A stretch of DNA of 64,000 nt. Source: Campylobacterales bacterium. GTDB lineage: Bacteria; Campylobacterota; Campylobacteria; Campylobacterales; Sulfurimonadaceae. Below the pieces are notes generated by a model that made no database searches, was not told the origin of the DNA, and saw nothing but the letters and a program-made list of their open reading frames with translations. The position numbers and the translations under genes were made by a program. Positions 43,263 through 53,808 of this stretch are shown here, one piece after another. Position 1 is the first letter of the stretch; every line of letters begins with the position of its first letter. The stretch covers positions 1-64,000 of the forward strand of contig JAPLGM010000017.1 of the NCBI GenBank assembly GCA_026390165.1. Reading direction: 5' to 3'.

Positions 43263-43709
43263 ATGAAAATTCTCATCGATGCCGATGCGTTTCCCAATGC
43301 ACTCAAAGAGGTACTGCTTCGCGCAGTACACAAACGTCAAATCCCAACCCTCTTTATCGCCAATAAAAATATTTCTATTCCCAAGGTTCACTATATCTCT
43401 ATGGAAGTAGTTGCGCAAGGTCCGGATGAAGCCGATCACCGTATTGCCCAATTATGTGAATCTACAGATTTGGTTATCACCGCAGATATTCCCCTTGCAG
43501 ATCGCATTGTAACGATTGGGGCGATTGCCCTTGACCCTCGTGGGACGATTTACGATGAAAATAATATCAAACATCTTCTCGCCATGCGTAATCTTATGGA
43601 AGATCTCCGTAATGCGGGGGAGATTACGGGAGGTCCTGGTGCGATTACCCCTAAAACGGTAAGAGAGTTCGCGGATGGGTTGAATCGATTGTTGTCAAAA
43701 CTGATGTAA
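43263..43709 (+). CDS. YaiI/YqxD (DUF188) family protein
   Basis: ILIDADAFPNALKEVL, LVITADIPLADRIV, TGGPGAITPKTVREFADGLNRLL. Confidence 0.93.
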   Translation: MKILIDADAFPNALKEVLLRAVHKRQIPTLFIANKNISIPKVHYISMEVVAQGPDEADHRIAQLCESTDLVITADIPLADRIVTIGAIALDPRGTIYDENNIKHLLAMRNLMEDLRNAGEITGGPGAITPKTVREFADGLNRLLSKLM

Positions 43710-43718
43710 GGGATCACT

Positions 43719-45413
43719 ATGAAGCACCGATGGGATTCTTTGCCAATCGTTATGAAGCTTTTTCTCGCCCTCTTTGTAGGGATTGCAGTGGTTATTATTC
43801 TTTTACTCTCCTATGTATGGGGGTATGAATCAAATATGATGCTCAAGAAGGAGCAAGATCTTCTTCATGCGCACTCTATTAGTGTGGCAAATGATCTTAA
43901 CGGACATCTGAGTGCATTAAATAAGGAACTTCTCTTCTTGTCACGATTGGAAGTGATGAATGATATGGTGACAGGGGATATGGATCGGCGTATCACGACC
44001 ATACTGGAACAAAAATCGGATGATTTAGGGGAATCGATTACCTTATTGACCCTTTCCCCTGATGGTTCTATCCTTGCTTCCTCCAATTTGACTCAAATAA
44101 ACACCCGCTTTAGTGAAATAAACTCCCTTGAAAAAGTAATTGACAAGGGGAAATCTTCTCTTTTTAGTAGTGAGAAACTCTATTTCTTTGCCCCCATCTA
44201 TGGAACTTTTTATACCCAAGAGGTTTTAGGGTATTTGGTCATGTCGTATCCTCTGAAGAATTTTAGTCACCATTTAAAAAGTGATCAAAACTTACACCGA
44301 TGGTTGAGTCCACCTGCATCACTCTCAGACGTGTATAAAATTTCTCTCCCCACTTTTGAACCCGATGCGTATCTCTCAAACACTATTCTCCTTGATAGAA
44401 TTTTAAAGGGGTGGACGCTCCATTATGCGATGCCAAAAAAGGATGCCCTTGCCCTCTTGTACCATTTTCAAACCCTCTTTTTGAGTGTGTTTGGTATTGG
44501 GTTGACGGTCATTGCTTTTTTGGTTTGGAGTATTCTCCTTCAGATCGTTAAACCCCTGCGTTCTCTCTCTGATACCGCTAAAAAAATTGCAGTGACGGGG
44601 GACTATACACAGAGGGTTGTGGAAACGGGAAATGATGAAGTGGGAATGATGGCAAAGACGTTTAATGCACTAATGAGTACCACGCGTCTTAGTATAGAGC
44701 GAATTGAACTTTTAGGAAAAACACAGGCTTCCTTACAGGCCAAATCCTCGTTTTTATCGGCAATGTCCCATGAACTTCGGACACCGCTTGGCTCAATTCT
44801 TAGTTTAACCCAGTATCTGATGACACAGCCACAAACGCCAGATCCGATGGTTGAAACACTCGGTAAAATTGAAAACTCAGCTCACCATTTGTTAGGGGTT
44901 ATCAATAATGTACTGGATTTAGCCAAAGCGGAATCGGGAAAAATAAAACCCCATATTGCAGTGTGCGATCCTATCGCTATTGTTGAAAATGCACTCGATT
45001 TAGTTTCCCCGTTGGCAGAAGATAAAGGGTTGCAGATCACGAGAAGGTTTGAACCTAGTGATGAAGTATTGATGAGCGATGCTCGCCTTTTGGGGCAAGT
45101 GGTGATTAATCTCCTCTCCAACGCGATCAAATATACAGATCATGGCTTTATTAATGTTGCCCTTCACTCGGAGGAGGGAGCTTTTATTTTAGCAATAAAA
45201 GATAGCGGTTGTGGCATTGAAAAGGGGGCCCTGGAACATTTATTTGATGAATTTTATCAAGTGCGCTCCAAAAATGAGAGCGGATTGGAGGGGAGCGGTT
45301 TAGGGTTGGCGATCAGTCAACGTATCGCTGTATTGCTTCTTGGTGATTTGAGTATTACCAGTGACGGAGAGGGGCAGGGGACGAATGCAACGTTTCGCTT
45401 TAGAACGTTTTAG
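43719..45413 (+). CDS. Membrane sensor histidine kinase (HAMP)
   Basis: FLSAMSHELRTPLGSILSL, GSGLGLAISQRIAVLL. Confidence 0.92.
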   Translation: MKHRWDSLPIVMKLFLALFVGIAVVIILLLSYVWGYESNMMLKKEQDLLHAHSISVANDLNGHLSALNKELLFLSRLEVMNDMVTGDMDRRITTILEQKSDDLGESITLLTLSPDGSILASSNLTQINTRFSEINSLEKVIDKGKSSLFSSEKLYFFAPIYGTFYTQEVLGYLVMSYPLKNFSHHLKSDQNLHRWLSPPASLSDVYKISLPTFEPDAYLSNTILLDRILKGWTLHYAMPKKDALALLYHFQTLFLSVFGIGLTVIAFLVWSILLQIVKPLRSLSDTAKKIAVTGDYTQRVVETGNDEVGMMAKTFNALMSTTRLSIERIELLGKTQASLQAKSSFLSAMSHELRTPLGSILSLTQYLMTQPQTPDPMVETLGKIENSAHHLLGVINNVLDLAKAESGKIKPHIAVCDPIAIVENALDLVSPLAEDKGLQITRRFEPSDEVLMSDARLLGQVVINLLSNAIKYTDHGFINVALHSEEGAFILAIKDSGCGIEKGALEHLFDEFYQVRSKNESGLEGSGLGLAISQRIAVLLLGDLSITSDGEGQGTNATFRFRTF

Positions 45414-46071
45414 TGGCAATTTTATATCCGACCCCTCTTACCGTTTCTATCAGTTCATCGGCATTGAGTTTTTTACGTAGATTTTTGATATGGGCATCGA
45501 CGATATTACTGGCACTGAGATGGTCGAAATCCCGATTGAGATGCTCCGATATTTGATAACGGGTGAGGACGGTATTGGTATTAAGGATGAGCAGTTCGAG
45601 GAGCTCAAACTCTTTGGCAGAGAGCTTTACGGGGGTGTTTTCAACAAGGACGCTGCGTGAGGAGAAATCAATAGTTAGTTTCCCTATCGTAATGGAACTT
45701 TGTTTTTGACCGCTTTCGCGACGCAATAATGCCCGAATCCGTGCCAAGAGTTCGATATTTGAAAAAGGTTTTTCCAGATAATCATCAGCCCCGCCATCAA
45801 GAGCCTCTACTTTCTCTTCAACCTCTTTTTTGGAAGAGAAGAGGAGGACGGGGGTAGAAATTTTTTCATGACGTAACCGCTTTAACACATCAATACCCGT
45901 TCCATCAGGTAACATCCAATCCAATAAAATAAGATCGTAATTTTTGTTGGATATTTTCTCCCATCCTTGAGTTAGAGTCACCGCGACATCAACATAATAG
46001 CGCGCATCTTCTAAAAGCTGTTGGAGCCCATAGAGTAATTCTTCGTTATCGTCGATAATTAATAGATGCAC
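45400..46071 (-). CDS. OmpR-family response regulator
   Basis: LIIDDNEELL, LLDWMLPDGTGID, winged-helix VVDAHIKNLRKKL-type C-terminus. Confidence 0.94.
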   Translation of the reverse strand: MHLLIIDDNEELLYGLQQLLEDARYYVDVAVTLTQGWEKISNKNYDLILLDWMLPDGTGIDVLKRLRHEKISTPVLLFSSKKEVEEKVEALDGGADDYLEKPFSNIELLARIRALLRRESGQKQSSITIGKLTIDFSSRSVLVENTPVKLSAKEFELLELLILNTNTVLTRYQISEHLNRDFDHLSASNIVDAHIKNLRKKLNADELIETVRGVGYKIATKTF

Positions 46072-46143
46072 AAAAACCTCTTTTCATCAAAAATTCATAA
46101 TGGTAGTGTACCATAACAGATAAAGTATCCTAAAGGAGTTATC

Positions 46144-48348
46144 ATGCGTCAAGCGATTGGAATTATAGCATCAGCCATAACCGCATTTATTTTAGTGGGG
46201 TGTGGAGGCGGAAGCGGTGGAACAGTTGATCCAGCAACGGGGATATCAACAGCAACTTTTATTGATTCTCATGTAGTAGGATTGGAATTTGAGAGTGCTA
46301 CACAAAAAGGTGTTACCGACAAAAATGGTAATTTTCAATACAAAGAGGGTGAAGCAATCACTTTTCATATTGGGAATCTTTATTTAGGTTCGGCAAAACC
46401 GAAAGAGGGGAAAATCACTCCACTTGATATTATCAATACGGCCGATAGTTCTCATCCGCAAGTAGTTCGCATCCTCCAAACACTTCAAACACTTGACAGT
46501 GATGGAAATGCTTCCAATGGTATTGAGATTGATGCGGCAATTACAGAGACACTCAAAACACAATCACGTGTAGATCTCAATGCGACAGCAACAACAGACA
46601 CTCATGTCACCGCACTCATCGGTAATTTCAAAGTAGATGGAGCAACAGCACAAAGTAATTTTACACCGAAAGTTCCGTCTAACAGCACTCAAGGATATAC
46701 ACCACCTATTCCTGCGACCCCTACAACACCGGTCTCCTCTGGAAACGGTAAATACACCCTCGTAGCATGGAATGATTTGGGAATGCACTGTGTAGATGGG
46801 AAAGATTACTCGGTATTTACCATTCTTCCTCCGTACAATAATCTTCATGCCCATCTTATCAGTAAAGATGCAACAACAGGTAAATCTATTACGAACACAA
46901 GTAGTGGTATAACGCTTACGTATGAAGCAGTCGCCGATACGACGGGGTCTATTAATACGAAAAGTGCGACAAAAACCAATTTTTGGGATTGGGTTCTTTC
47001 TATTTTTGGGGCTAACCCAGGAACGAATAAAGGTCTTAATCTCAATGCAGGCGGGCCTAGCAATCCGGTTCAGAGTTTGACCCCTGCACCTCTTGCGTAC
47101 AATGGTGCTCATGGATGGTGGGAAGCTGAGGGAATTCCTGCAATGCCCTACGATGATAATGGGGTTAAGAACTATTATCCAATGGTAAAAGTAGTTGCTA
47201 AAGATGCAGCAGGTACAGTTTTGGCGAGTACAAAAGTTGTTCTCCCCGTCTCTGATGAGATGAGCTGTATCAGTTGTCATGCTTCTACTAGCGGTGTTGC
47301 GGCGGCAAAACCTTCCGCTGGATGGGTTAATAACGCCGCAGCCGAAAAAGATTGGAAACAAAACATTCTCAAACTGCATGATGATAAATATCCGAATGCT
47401 ATTGTGACGGCAAATATGGAGAGTACGTATAAAAATGGGACATTGTTAGCAACTGCTAATGCAGGACAACCAATTTTATGTGCATCGTGTCACAAATCAA
47501 ATGCTCTTAATACACCACTCAAAACAGGAATAAAACCTTTGACAGAGGCACTTCACTCTAAGCATGCCAACGTTATCGATCCGAAAACGGGAACAACGAT
47601 GAACAGCAGTACGAATCGCGATTCGTGTTACCAATGTCATCCGGGTTCAGTGACAAAATGTTTGCGTGGCGCCATGGGAAATGCTAAAAAAGCAAATGGA
47701 AGTAATGCCATCGATTGCCAAAGCTGTCATGGTACGATGAGTGATGTGGGTAAAACAGGACGTGAGGGGTGGTTGGATCAGCCAAACTGTCAGCAGTGTC
47801 ATGATAAAAATACGACTTCAGGGAACTTTACACGCTACAACAGTGTATTTTCTTCTCCTGGAACATTGCGCACTATTGTAGATCCGAAATTTGCAACCAA
47901 TGCCAATACCCCGATGGCCGGTAAATCACTCTATCGATTTAGTAAAGGGCACGGCAATCTTCAGTGTGAATCGTGTCATGGTGCAACGCATGCGGAGTAT
48001 CCGAGTAGCCATGCAAATGATAATGTACAAAGCATTGCGCTCCAAGGGCATACGGGAACTATCGCTGAGTGTTCAACGTGCCACACAACGGTACCAACCG
48101 GTACGGCAAATTTTACCAAAGGGCCTCACGGAATGCATGCAGTAGGACAAACAGCCGTAAGTGCACACCAAGATGTGGCTGAAAAAGGGACTGCAAGCTG
48201 TACCGCATGTCACGGTACCGATTATCGAGGAACGATCCTCTCCAAAACATGGGCAACTCGAACATTGAGTGTTGAACATGGAACCAAAACATTTGCACAA
48301 GGGCACATGGTCAGTTGTTATGATTGTCACAATGGTCCAAATCCCTAA
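46144..48348 (+). CDS. Nine-CxxCH multiheme c-type cytochrome lipoprotein
   Basis: Lipobox LVGC; CISCH, CASCH, CYQCH, CQSCH, CQQCH, CESCH, CSTCH, CTACH, CYDCH. Confidence 0.92.
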   Translation: MRQAIGIIASAITAFILVGCGGGSGGTVDPATGISTATFIDSHVVGLEFESATQKGVTDKNGNFQYKEGEAITFHIGNLYLGSAKPKEGKITPLDIINTADSSHPQVVRILQTLQTLDSDGNASNGIEIDAAITETLKTQSRVDLNATATTDTHVTALIGNFKVDGATAQSNFTPKVPSNSTQGYTPPIPATPTTPVSSGNGKYTLVAWNDLGMHCVDGKDYSVFTILPPYNNLHAHLISKDATTGKSITNTSSGITLTYEAVADTTGSINTKSATKTNFWDWVLSIFGANPGTNKGLNLNAGGPSNPVQSLTPAPLAYNGAHGWWEAEGIPAMPYDDNGVKNYYPMVKVVAKDAAGTVLASTKVVLPVSDEMSCISCHASTSGVAAAKPSAGWVNNAAAEKDWKQNILKLHDDKYPNAIVTANMESTYKNGTLLATANAGQPILCASCHKSNALNTPLKTGIKPLTEALHSKHANVIDPKTGTTMNSSTNRDSCYQCHPGSVTKCLRGAMGNAKKANGSNAIDCQSCHGTMSDVGKTGREGWLDQPNCQQCHDKNTTSGNFTRYNSVFSSPGTLRTIVDPKFATNANTPMAGKSLYRFSKGHGNLQCESCHGATHAEYPSSHANDNVQSIALQGHTGTIAECSTCHTTVPTGTANFTKGPHGMHAVGQTAVSAHQDVAEKGTASCTACHGTDYRGTILSKTWATRTLSVEHGTKTFAQGHMVSCYDCHNGPNP

Positions 48349-48355
48349 CTTTATT

Positions 48356-48379
48356 CCCCATACCCTAGGGTATAGGGGG
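48356..48379. terminator. Palindromic hairpin after cytochrome gene
   Basis: ccccataccctagggtatagggg followed by T-rich sequence. Confidence 0.55.
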
Positions 48380-48452
48380 CTGTATTCTAGTCTTTCTTTT
48401 TAGATTTTTCACACTACAATACCCCTATTAATGTATTGAAAGGGAGGTTGTT

Positions 48453-49247
48453 ATGGATATTAGAGGGATTATTGCAGCAATAGCACTCTTAGCCCCCTTT
48501 TCCAACGCGGGTGAAATTGCCCTCAAAGCCTCTTCCGTACAGTTTGATTATCGAGAGTACTTGGATAATGGTGAGCTACTTGATAGTGAAAAAGCGAATA
48601 TGAGTGCGTTCAATGGGGTGGATATTGCTCTGCGAATGGGGGGGCGTACTCCAAACGGTGTCAAATTTATACATGATTTAGACTACTCCTATCACGAGGG
48701 AAAGACCGATTATGTCGGTTCTCTTTTATACGATCCTGCAGGTCAATACGGCGATCTCAAATCCACTACGTACAATCGTCTCTCTGAATTTAGTTACTTG
48801 GTAGGAGTCTCATTGCCTGTGACGAGAAATTTTTCTTTTGGCGGACAAACAGGCTTCGGAAATCGTCAATGGAAGCGGGGGCTAGGTGAGGGAATTTTAG
48901 AAACCTACACCTGGTCCCACTGGATTGCGGGGGGACGTGCCGATTGGCTTTTTCATAACGGGGAGTTTTCTCTCTATGCCAATTATCAAGAGGCATTTTT
49001 ACCAAAAATGGCTGCAAGTGATTTGGGATTGATGTTTGATTTAGGAAAAACAAGTGGCTATAAACTGGGGGCACGTTGGAGTACACGACTGAGTCGAAGA
49101 ATCTCTTTTGAGATGGAATACGTGTATGACTATTGGGAAATTGGCAGGTCAAAAACAAAACAAGCGTATGATAAGAAATATTATTATGAACCATCTAGCG
49201 AGACGAAAAACAACACCGTTAAAGCAGGGTTTGTCTATATATTTTAG
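48453..49247 (+). CDS. Putative outer-membrane beta-barrel protein
   Basis: Signal peptide, alternating aromatic/hydrophobic strands, C-terminal GFVYIF. Confidence 0.6.
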   Translation: MDIRGIIAAIALLAPFSNAGEIALKASSVQFDYREYLDNGELLDSEKANMSAFNGVDIALRMGGRTPNGVKFIHDLDYSYHEGKTDYVGSLLYDPAGQYGDLKSTTYNRLSEFSYLVGVSLPVTRNFSFGGQTGFGNRQWKRGLGEGILETYTWSHWIAGGRADWLFHNGEFSLYANYQEAFLPKMAASDLGLMFDLGKTSGYKLGARWSTRLSRRISFEMEYVYDYWEIGRSKTKQAYDKKYYYEPSSETKNNTVKAGFVYIF

Positions 49248-49256
49248 GAGAGTAGC

Positions 49257-52001
49257 GTGTTAGATATTTTTAAACAGCAAAAAAGCTTTTTGACGCGGGC
49301 GAAAGAGAAAAGTTCGTTTCGGTATTGTATTGATTTTGATAGCAATGGTGCGTTTATCGACGTATGCGATAAAAATAACAAACCTTTGAGCGGTCTTGAT
49401 TATCGGGTTTATAATGGTCTTGATCGGGAAATACTGCAGCTTTTCGATGAGTATGCGAAAAGTGATTTTTTTGCTATCAGCTGGGAAGAGGAAGAGGATA
49501 AAGTTTATCTTACCAAACATCCCAAACTCTTGGAGCTACTACGCTTTAGTGATAATCTCTATTGCAAAAATGAGAAGATTGGTTTTGCGACAGGAGTGAG
49601 TGAAGTTGATCTGATCATTGTCCCCAAAGATAAACTTATTGTTTTCCCCACAATTCAGGGGGAGAGTGAATTTGTATTTCTCACCTCAAGCTTTGTTTTG
49701 GTTGGCAATACGATCAAGCAAATTCACACCGTAGGGGAAAACTTCGCCAAACTTAGCAGTTTTAATACGATTGTCGAGAAAGAGAAACTCGAAGAGTTCC
49801 TAACTATTTTGGTAACCCATTTTGAAAATATCAATCTTAAATATGACGATTATCGTGTTGAGCTCAAAGAGGAGAAGAAGCTCATCAAACCTGCGGTTAT
49901 CTTCGAAAAAGTGACAGCGGAGAATGAGCTTATTTTACGCACCTCCGCGATGATTGGGGGGCTTACCCCTGAGTTTTTTAATGATTTCAATATCTCTAAA
50001 ATTGTCCTTATCAATGAGTTCGAGAAAACGATTAATATCTATGAGTGCGATTTTAGTGATGTATTTGACTCCTACGCTACGATTTTCAAACAACTGGCAA
50101 CCCTTAAAAAAACACTTAAAGAGGCAAGCTTTAGTGAAGATGACGGGCTGTTTGTGATTGATGCACCTTTAGCGAGCGAATTTATCCTTCACCATCTTCA
50201 CGGAATTATCAGCAGTTGCGAAATCTACGGCAGTGACAAACTCAAAACGTATAAATACAACACGACCAAACCAACCCTTAATGTCCGTTTTAAAGATAAA
50301 GTCAATTTGCTTGGGGGAGATGATATTAGCGTCACTATCGGCGATGAGCAATTTAATGTTTTTGAGTTGATTAATCTGTATAAAAAGCACTCCTATATTC
50401 CCCTTAGTAATGGCGAAAAATCGATTATTGACAAATCGTATATTGCCAAATTGGAACGGATTTTCAAAAAAGAGGGGAAAAACGTCAAAATATCTTTCTT
50501 TGATCTCCCCGAAATCGAGGAGTTGATTGCCCAAAAAGATCAAAAAATCTTCAAAAATTCACGCGATTTTTATCAAGGGTTTGAGGGGTTAAAAAGTTCT
50601 AAAGCAGGTTTGCCAAAACTGAACAATGCGACGCTTCGTGATTATCAAAAATATGGGATCAAATGGCTCAAATATCTTTACGACAACAATTTCGGCGGCT
50701 GTTTGGCAGATGATATGGGGTTGGGAAAAACGATCCAAGCTATCGGGCTTTTATCAACGATCTATCCCAAAGCAAAACGCCCCTCACTCATTGTAATGCC
50801 CAAAAGTTTGCTCACCAACTGGCAAAATGAGCTAACGAAATTTAATCCCACTCTCTCTTTTTACCTCCATTACGGCAATATTCGTGATACATCTAATTTT
50901 GCAAATTATAATATCATCCTCTCCACCTATGCCATCGTCCGTAATGACATTGAGACGATCAAAGAGATAGAGTTTGATACCATTATCCTCGATGAGTCCC
51001 AAAATATCAAAAATATTGACTCCCAATCCTCCAAAGCGATGATGCTTCTTAATGGTGTTCACAAATTCGCCCTCAGCGGAACCCCTATTGAAAACTCCCT
51101 TTTTGAACTCTACTCCCTCTTTCGGTTTATCAATAACGGGATGTTTTCGAGTGTCAACAATTTTAAAAACGATTTTGCCGCCCCCATCCAATCGCAAGAG
51201 GATGAGGAGATTGCCCAAGCCTTGAAGACAAAAATCACCCCCTTTATCTTACGACGGCTCAAAAAAGATGTTCTCAAAGATTTACCTCCCAAACAAGAGC
51301 AGATTATCTACATCGATATGGAGGAGAAACACAAAGCATTTTACGATCAAAAGAGAGCCTATTACAAACAAATGCTGGAGCAACAAGTCGCCGCAAGCGG
51401 CATTGAAAATGCAAAATTCGCCATTTTCCAAGCGTTCAATGATCTTCGACAAATTGCCTCCGTTCCCGAACTCAAAAGTGATCTCCCTATCCCTTCGTCG
51501 AAAATCGATGCCCTTTTTGAGATGTTGGAAGATATTATTGCCAACAACCATAAAGTCCTTATTTTCGCCAATTATCTAGGTTCTCTTGATGCAATTGCCT
51601 CCAAAGCCGATACATTGGGGTATGAGTATCTGACGATGACAGGAAGTACACGAGACCGCCAAGCGTTGGTCGATAAATTCCAAAATGAGAAAAAATACTC
51701 CCTCTTTTTAATGACCCTCAAAGTGGGAGGGGTAGGGCTGAACCTCACCGAAGCCGATTTTGTCTTTATTTTCGATCCGTGGTGGAACAAAGCGGCGGAG
51801 AATCAAGCAATAGACCGTGCCCACCGTATGGGGCAAAAAAATACCGTCTTTAGCTACAAGATGATCACCAAAGGGACGATTGAGGAGAAGATATTGGAGT
51901 TGCAAGGGCAAAAGCAAGATTTGACCGATCGAATCATCAGTGGTGACGAAACAGGGCTCAAACAGATCACTGCCCAAGAACTCGAATTTTTATTAGGATG
52001 A
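49257..52001 (+). CDS. SNF2-family DNA helicase/translocase
   Basis: LADDMGLGKTIQAIGLL, LDESQNIKN, LSGTPIENSLFELYSLF, DRAHRMGQKNTVFSYKMITKGTIEEKI. Confidence 0.93.
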   Translation: MLDIFKQQKSFLTRAKEKSSFRYCIDFDSNGAFIDVCDKNNKPLSGLDYRVYNGLDREILQLFDEYAKSDFFAISWEEEEDKVYLTKHPKLLELLRFSDNLYCKNEKIGFATGVSEVDLIIVPKDKLIVFPTIQGESEFVFLTSSFVLVGNTIKQIHTVGENFAKLSSFNTIVEKEKLEEFLTILVTHFENINLKYDDYRVELKEEKKLIKPAVIFEKVTAENELILRTSAMIGGLTPEFFNDFNISKIVLINEFEKTINIYECDFSDVFDSYATIFKQLATLKKTLKEASFSEDDGLFVIDAPLASEFILHHLHGIISSCEIYGSDKLKTYKYNTTKPTLNVRFKDKVNLLGGDDISVTIGDEQFNVFELINLYKKHSYIPLSNGEKSIIDKSYIAKLERIFKKEGKNVKISFFDLPEIEELIAQKDQKIFKNSRDFYQGFEGLKSSKAGLPKLNNATLRDYQKYGIKWLKYLYDNNFGGCLADDMGLGKTIQAIGLLSTIYPKAKRPSLIVMPKSLLTNWQNELTKFNPTLSFYLHYGNIRDTSNFANYNIILSTYAIVRNDIETIKEIEFDTIILDESQNIKNIDSQSSKAMMLLNGVHKFALSGTPIENSLFELYSLFRFINNGMFSSVNNFKNDFAAPIQSQEDEEIAQALKTKITPFILRRLKKDVLKDLPPKQEQIIYIDMEEKHKAFYDQKRAYYKQMLEQQVAASGIENAKFAIFQAFNDLRQIASVPELKSDLPIPSSKIDALFEMLEDIIANNHKVLIFANYLGSLDAIASKADTLGYEYLTMTGSTRDRQALVDKFQNEKKYSLFLMTLKVGGVGLNLTEADFVFIFDPWWNKAAENQAIDRAHRMGQKNTVFSYKMITKGTIEEKILELQGQKQDLTDRIISGDETGLKQITAQELEFLLG

Positions 52002-52005
52002 TGAG

Positions 52006-53808
52006 ATGGCATTGTTAGAATTTAACCTCGATAAAGTTACGGAGATTACTAAATCTTTTTACAAAAGCGATTCAATAGCAGTGATTGATTTTATGGAGAG
52101 TTTACTGGATCCAAACGAGAAAGAAAAACTTCCTGCAACGTTAAAAACAGCGGGGGGACGAACGGCGGCACCCGCTGGGACGTTGAACCAATTTATCAAC
52201 AAAAAGATCAAAGATCAGACCTTTCGAGAGGCATTTAGTGCCAAGTTGACATCAACGGAGAATTCAAAAGAGATCTATTATAAGCTGATTTGGGAAGATG
52301 ATAGGATTCCTACTGACTTCTTACCCGAAACCATCCCCCTTCCTCAAAATATCCCCGATCAGTCCTACGGAGTTCACGAGGTGGTATTAGCAGATGAGCT
52401 CTCCTTGATCTCCTATTTTACCCGTTCTGGGGACTATTTTACAAAGAAATACAGTTTCGTCAAAATCAACCCCAAAATTGTAGCTTTGTTGAAATTTCTT
52501 TTTCCGTTACCCTTAGATTATGAACTTGTTGCTATCGAAAACTCAGCAGAGACAGAGTATACCTACAACAACGAAGAGGGGATTTTGGGCTTTATCACCC
52601 TTATTGATGAGATGATCGAACACAATCTTGTGGAGATCAGCGAAACGAATGAAAAAACGTCGACGAAAACCTTGAACGTCCTCAAAAAATCAAGCGGTAT
52701 CCCTGAATTCTACGGGGATAAAGGGATGGACAGCTACGCCAACGATATGCTCACCCGAAGTTTTTTCTTTTTTCGGTTTGCCAAAAAAAGCTACCGCAAT
52801 AAAGAGTTGGAGTCGCTCAAAGAGTTCGTGCAGTATCAGTTGGAGAATCGGCTCCAATTTTTCATCTCCCGAATTTTCACCTCCCATTTGCGAAAAGTAC
52901 GATTTTCCCAAAACGACACCTCCCAAGCAGGGTTATTTTTACTTCTCAAAGAGATTTTGATGAAAATGCCCAAAGAAGCTTGGGTTAGTTTTGAAAATAT
53001 TGAACACTATTGCTTTTACCGCAAATATGAAATTCACCTTGAAGCAAGGCACAAAACCGATTCTTACAATATGGAGTGTCAAACGGAGATGGATAAATTT
53101 AGGACATTTTCGTGTGAAGAAGCCTATCATGAATTATTTTTAAATCCTCTCCTGAAAGCGTCACTCTTTTATCTAGGGGCATTGGGTGTTTTGGAAATTA
53201 AGTATGAACATCCACTCTCAGAGTGTGGTTTTAGTGCGGAGGGTAAGGATTATATTTCAGTATGGGACGGGTTAAGTAGTATCCGCTTTACTCAATTGGG
53301 AAAATATCTCCTTGGTTTTACGAAAGAGTACACCCCAAAAGTGTTGGAAAGAGAGAAGAGAGAGATTAAGTTCGATGAGTATAAACCCATCATGACCATT
53401 AATCTTAGTGATACAATCACTATTGCCAAACTCGAAGGGTATGCCGAAAAAATTGATGCGAACAAATACGCCCTTAGTTATCCCAAGATTTTCAAAGAGT
53501 GCACTAGTTTCAAAGCATTGGATTTAAAAATTACCGCTTTTTACAAAAATATCGAGGAGCATCCCCCAAAAGTATTTGTTGATTTTTTCGAAGAGATTCG
53601 TAATCGTGCCAATTTGCTCAGTGTTGATCGCAAGCAAATCGTCATCGAATTGGAGAACGATAAAGCTCTTTTACATCTCTTTATGAACAACAAAAAACTC
53701 CAAGAGCTGATTATTAAAGCGCAAGGGTATCGGATTCTGGTTCTCAAAGAGAATCTCCCCAAAGTAAAAAAAATATTGCACGATAATGGATTTTTCATTG
53801 ATTTCTAG
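52006..53808 (+). CDS. Unknown 600-aa protein; C-terminus faintly like XPB/Ssl2-type Helicase_C_3
   Basis: Single ORF 5 nt after SNF2 gene, overlapping recQ; C-terminal IMTINLSDTITIAKLEGYAEKIDANKYALSYPKIF... Confidence 0.75.
   Translation: MALLEFNLDKVTEITKSFYKSDSIAVIDFMESLLDPNEKEKLPATLKTAGGRTAAPAGTLNQFINKKIKDQTFREAFSAKLTSTENSKEIYYKLIWEDDRIPTDFLPETIPLPQNIPDQSYGVHEVVLADELSLISYFTRSGDYFTKKYSFVKINPKIVALLKFLFPLPLDYELVAIENSAETEYTYNNEEGILGFITLIDEMIEHNLVEISETNEKTSTKTLNVLKKSSGIPEFYGDKGMDSYANDMLTRSFFFFRFAKKSYRNKELESLKEFVQYQLENRLQFFISRIFTSHLRKVRFSQNDTSQAGLFLLLKEILMKMPKEAWVSFENIEHYCFYRKYEIHLEARHKTDSYNMECQTEMDKFRTFSCEEAYHELFLNPLLKASLFYLGALGVLEIKYEHPLSECGFSAEGKDYISVWDGLSSIRFTQLGKYLLGFTKEYTPKVLEREKREIKFDEYKPIMTINLSDTITIAKLEGYAEKIDANKYALSYPKIFKECTSFKALDLKITAFYKNIEEHPPKVFVDFFEEIRNRANLLSVDRKQIVIELENDKALLHLFMNNKKLQELIIKAQGYRILVLKENLPKVKKILHDNGFFIDF

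Noticed and set aside
46564-47379. 271-aa minus-strand ORF opposite the multiheme cytochrome gene
   Set aside because: Low-complexity Arg/Cys-rich shadow of a clearly coding + strand gene with nine heme motifs.
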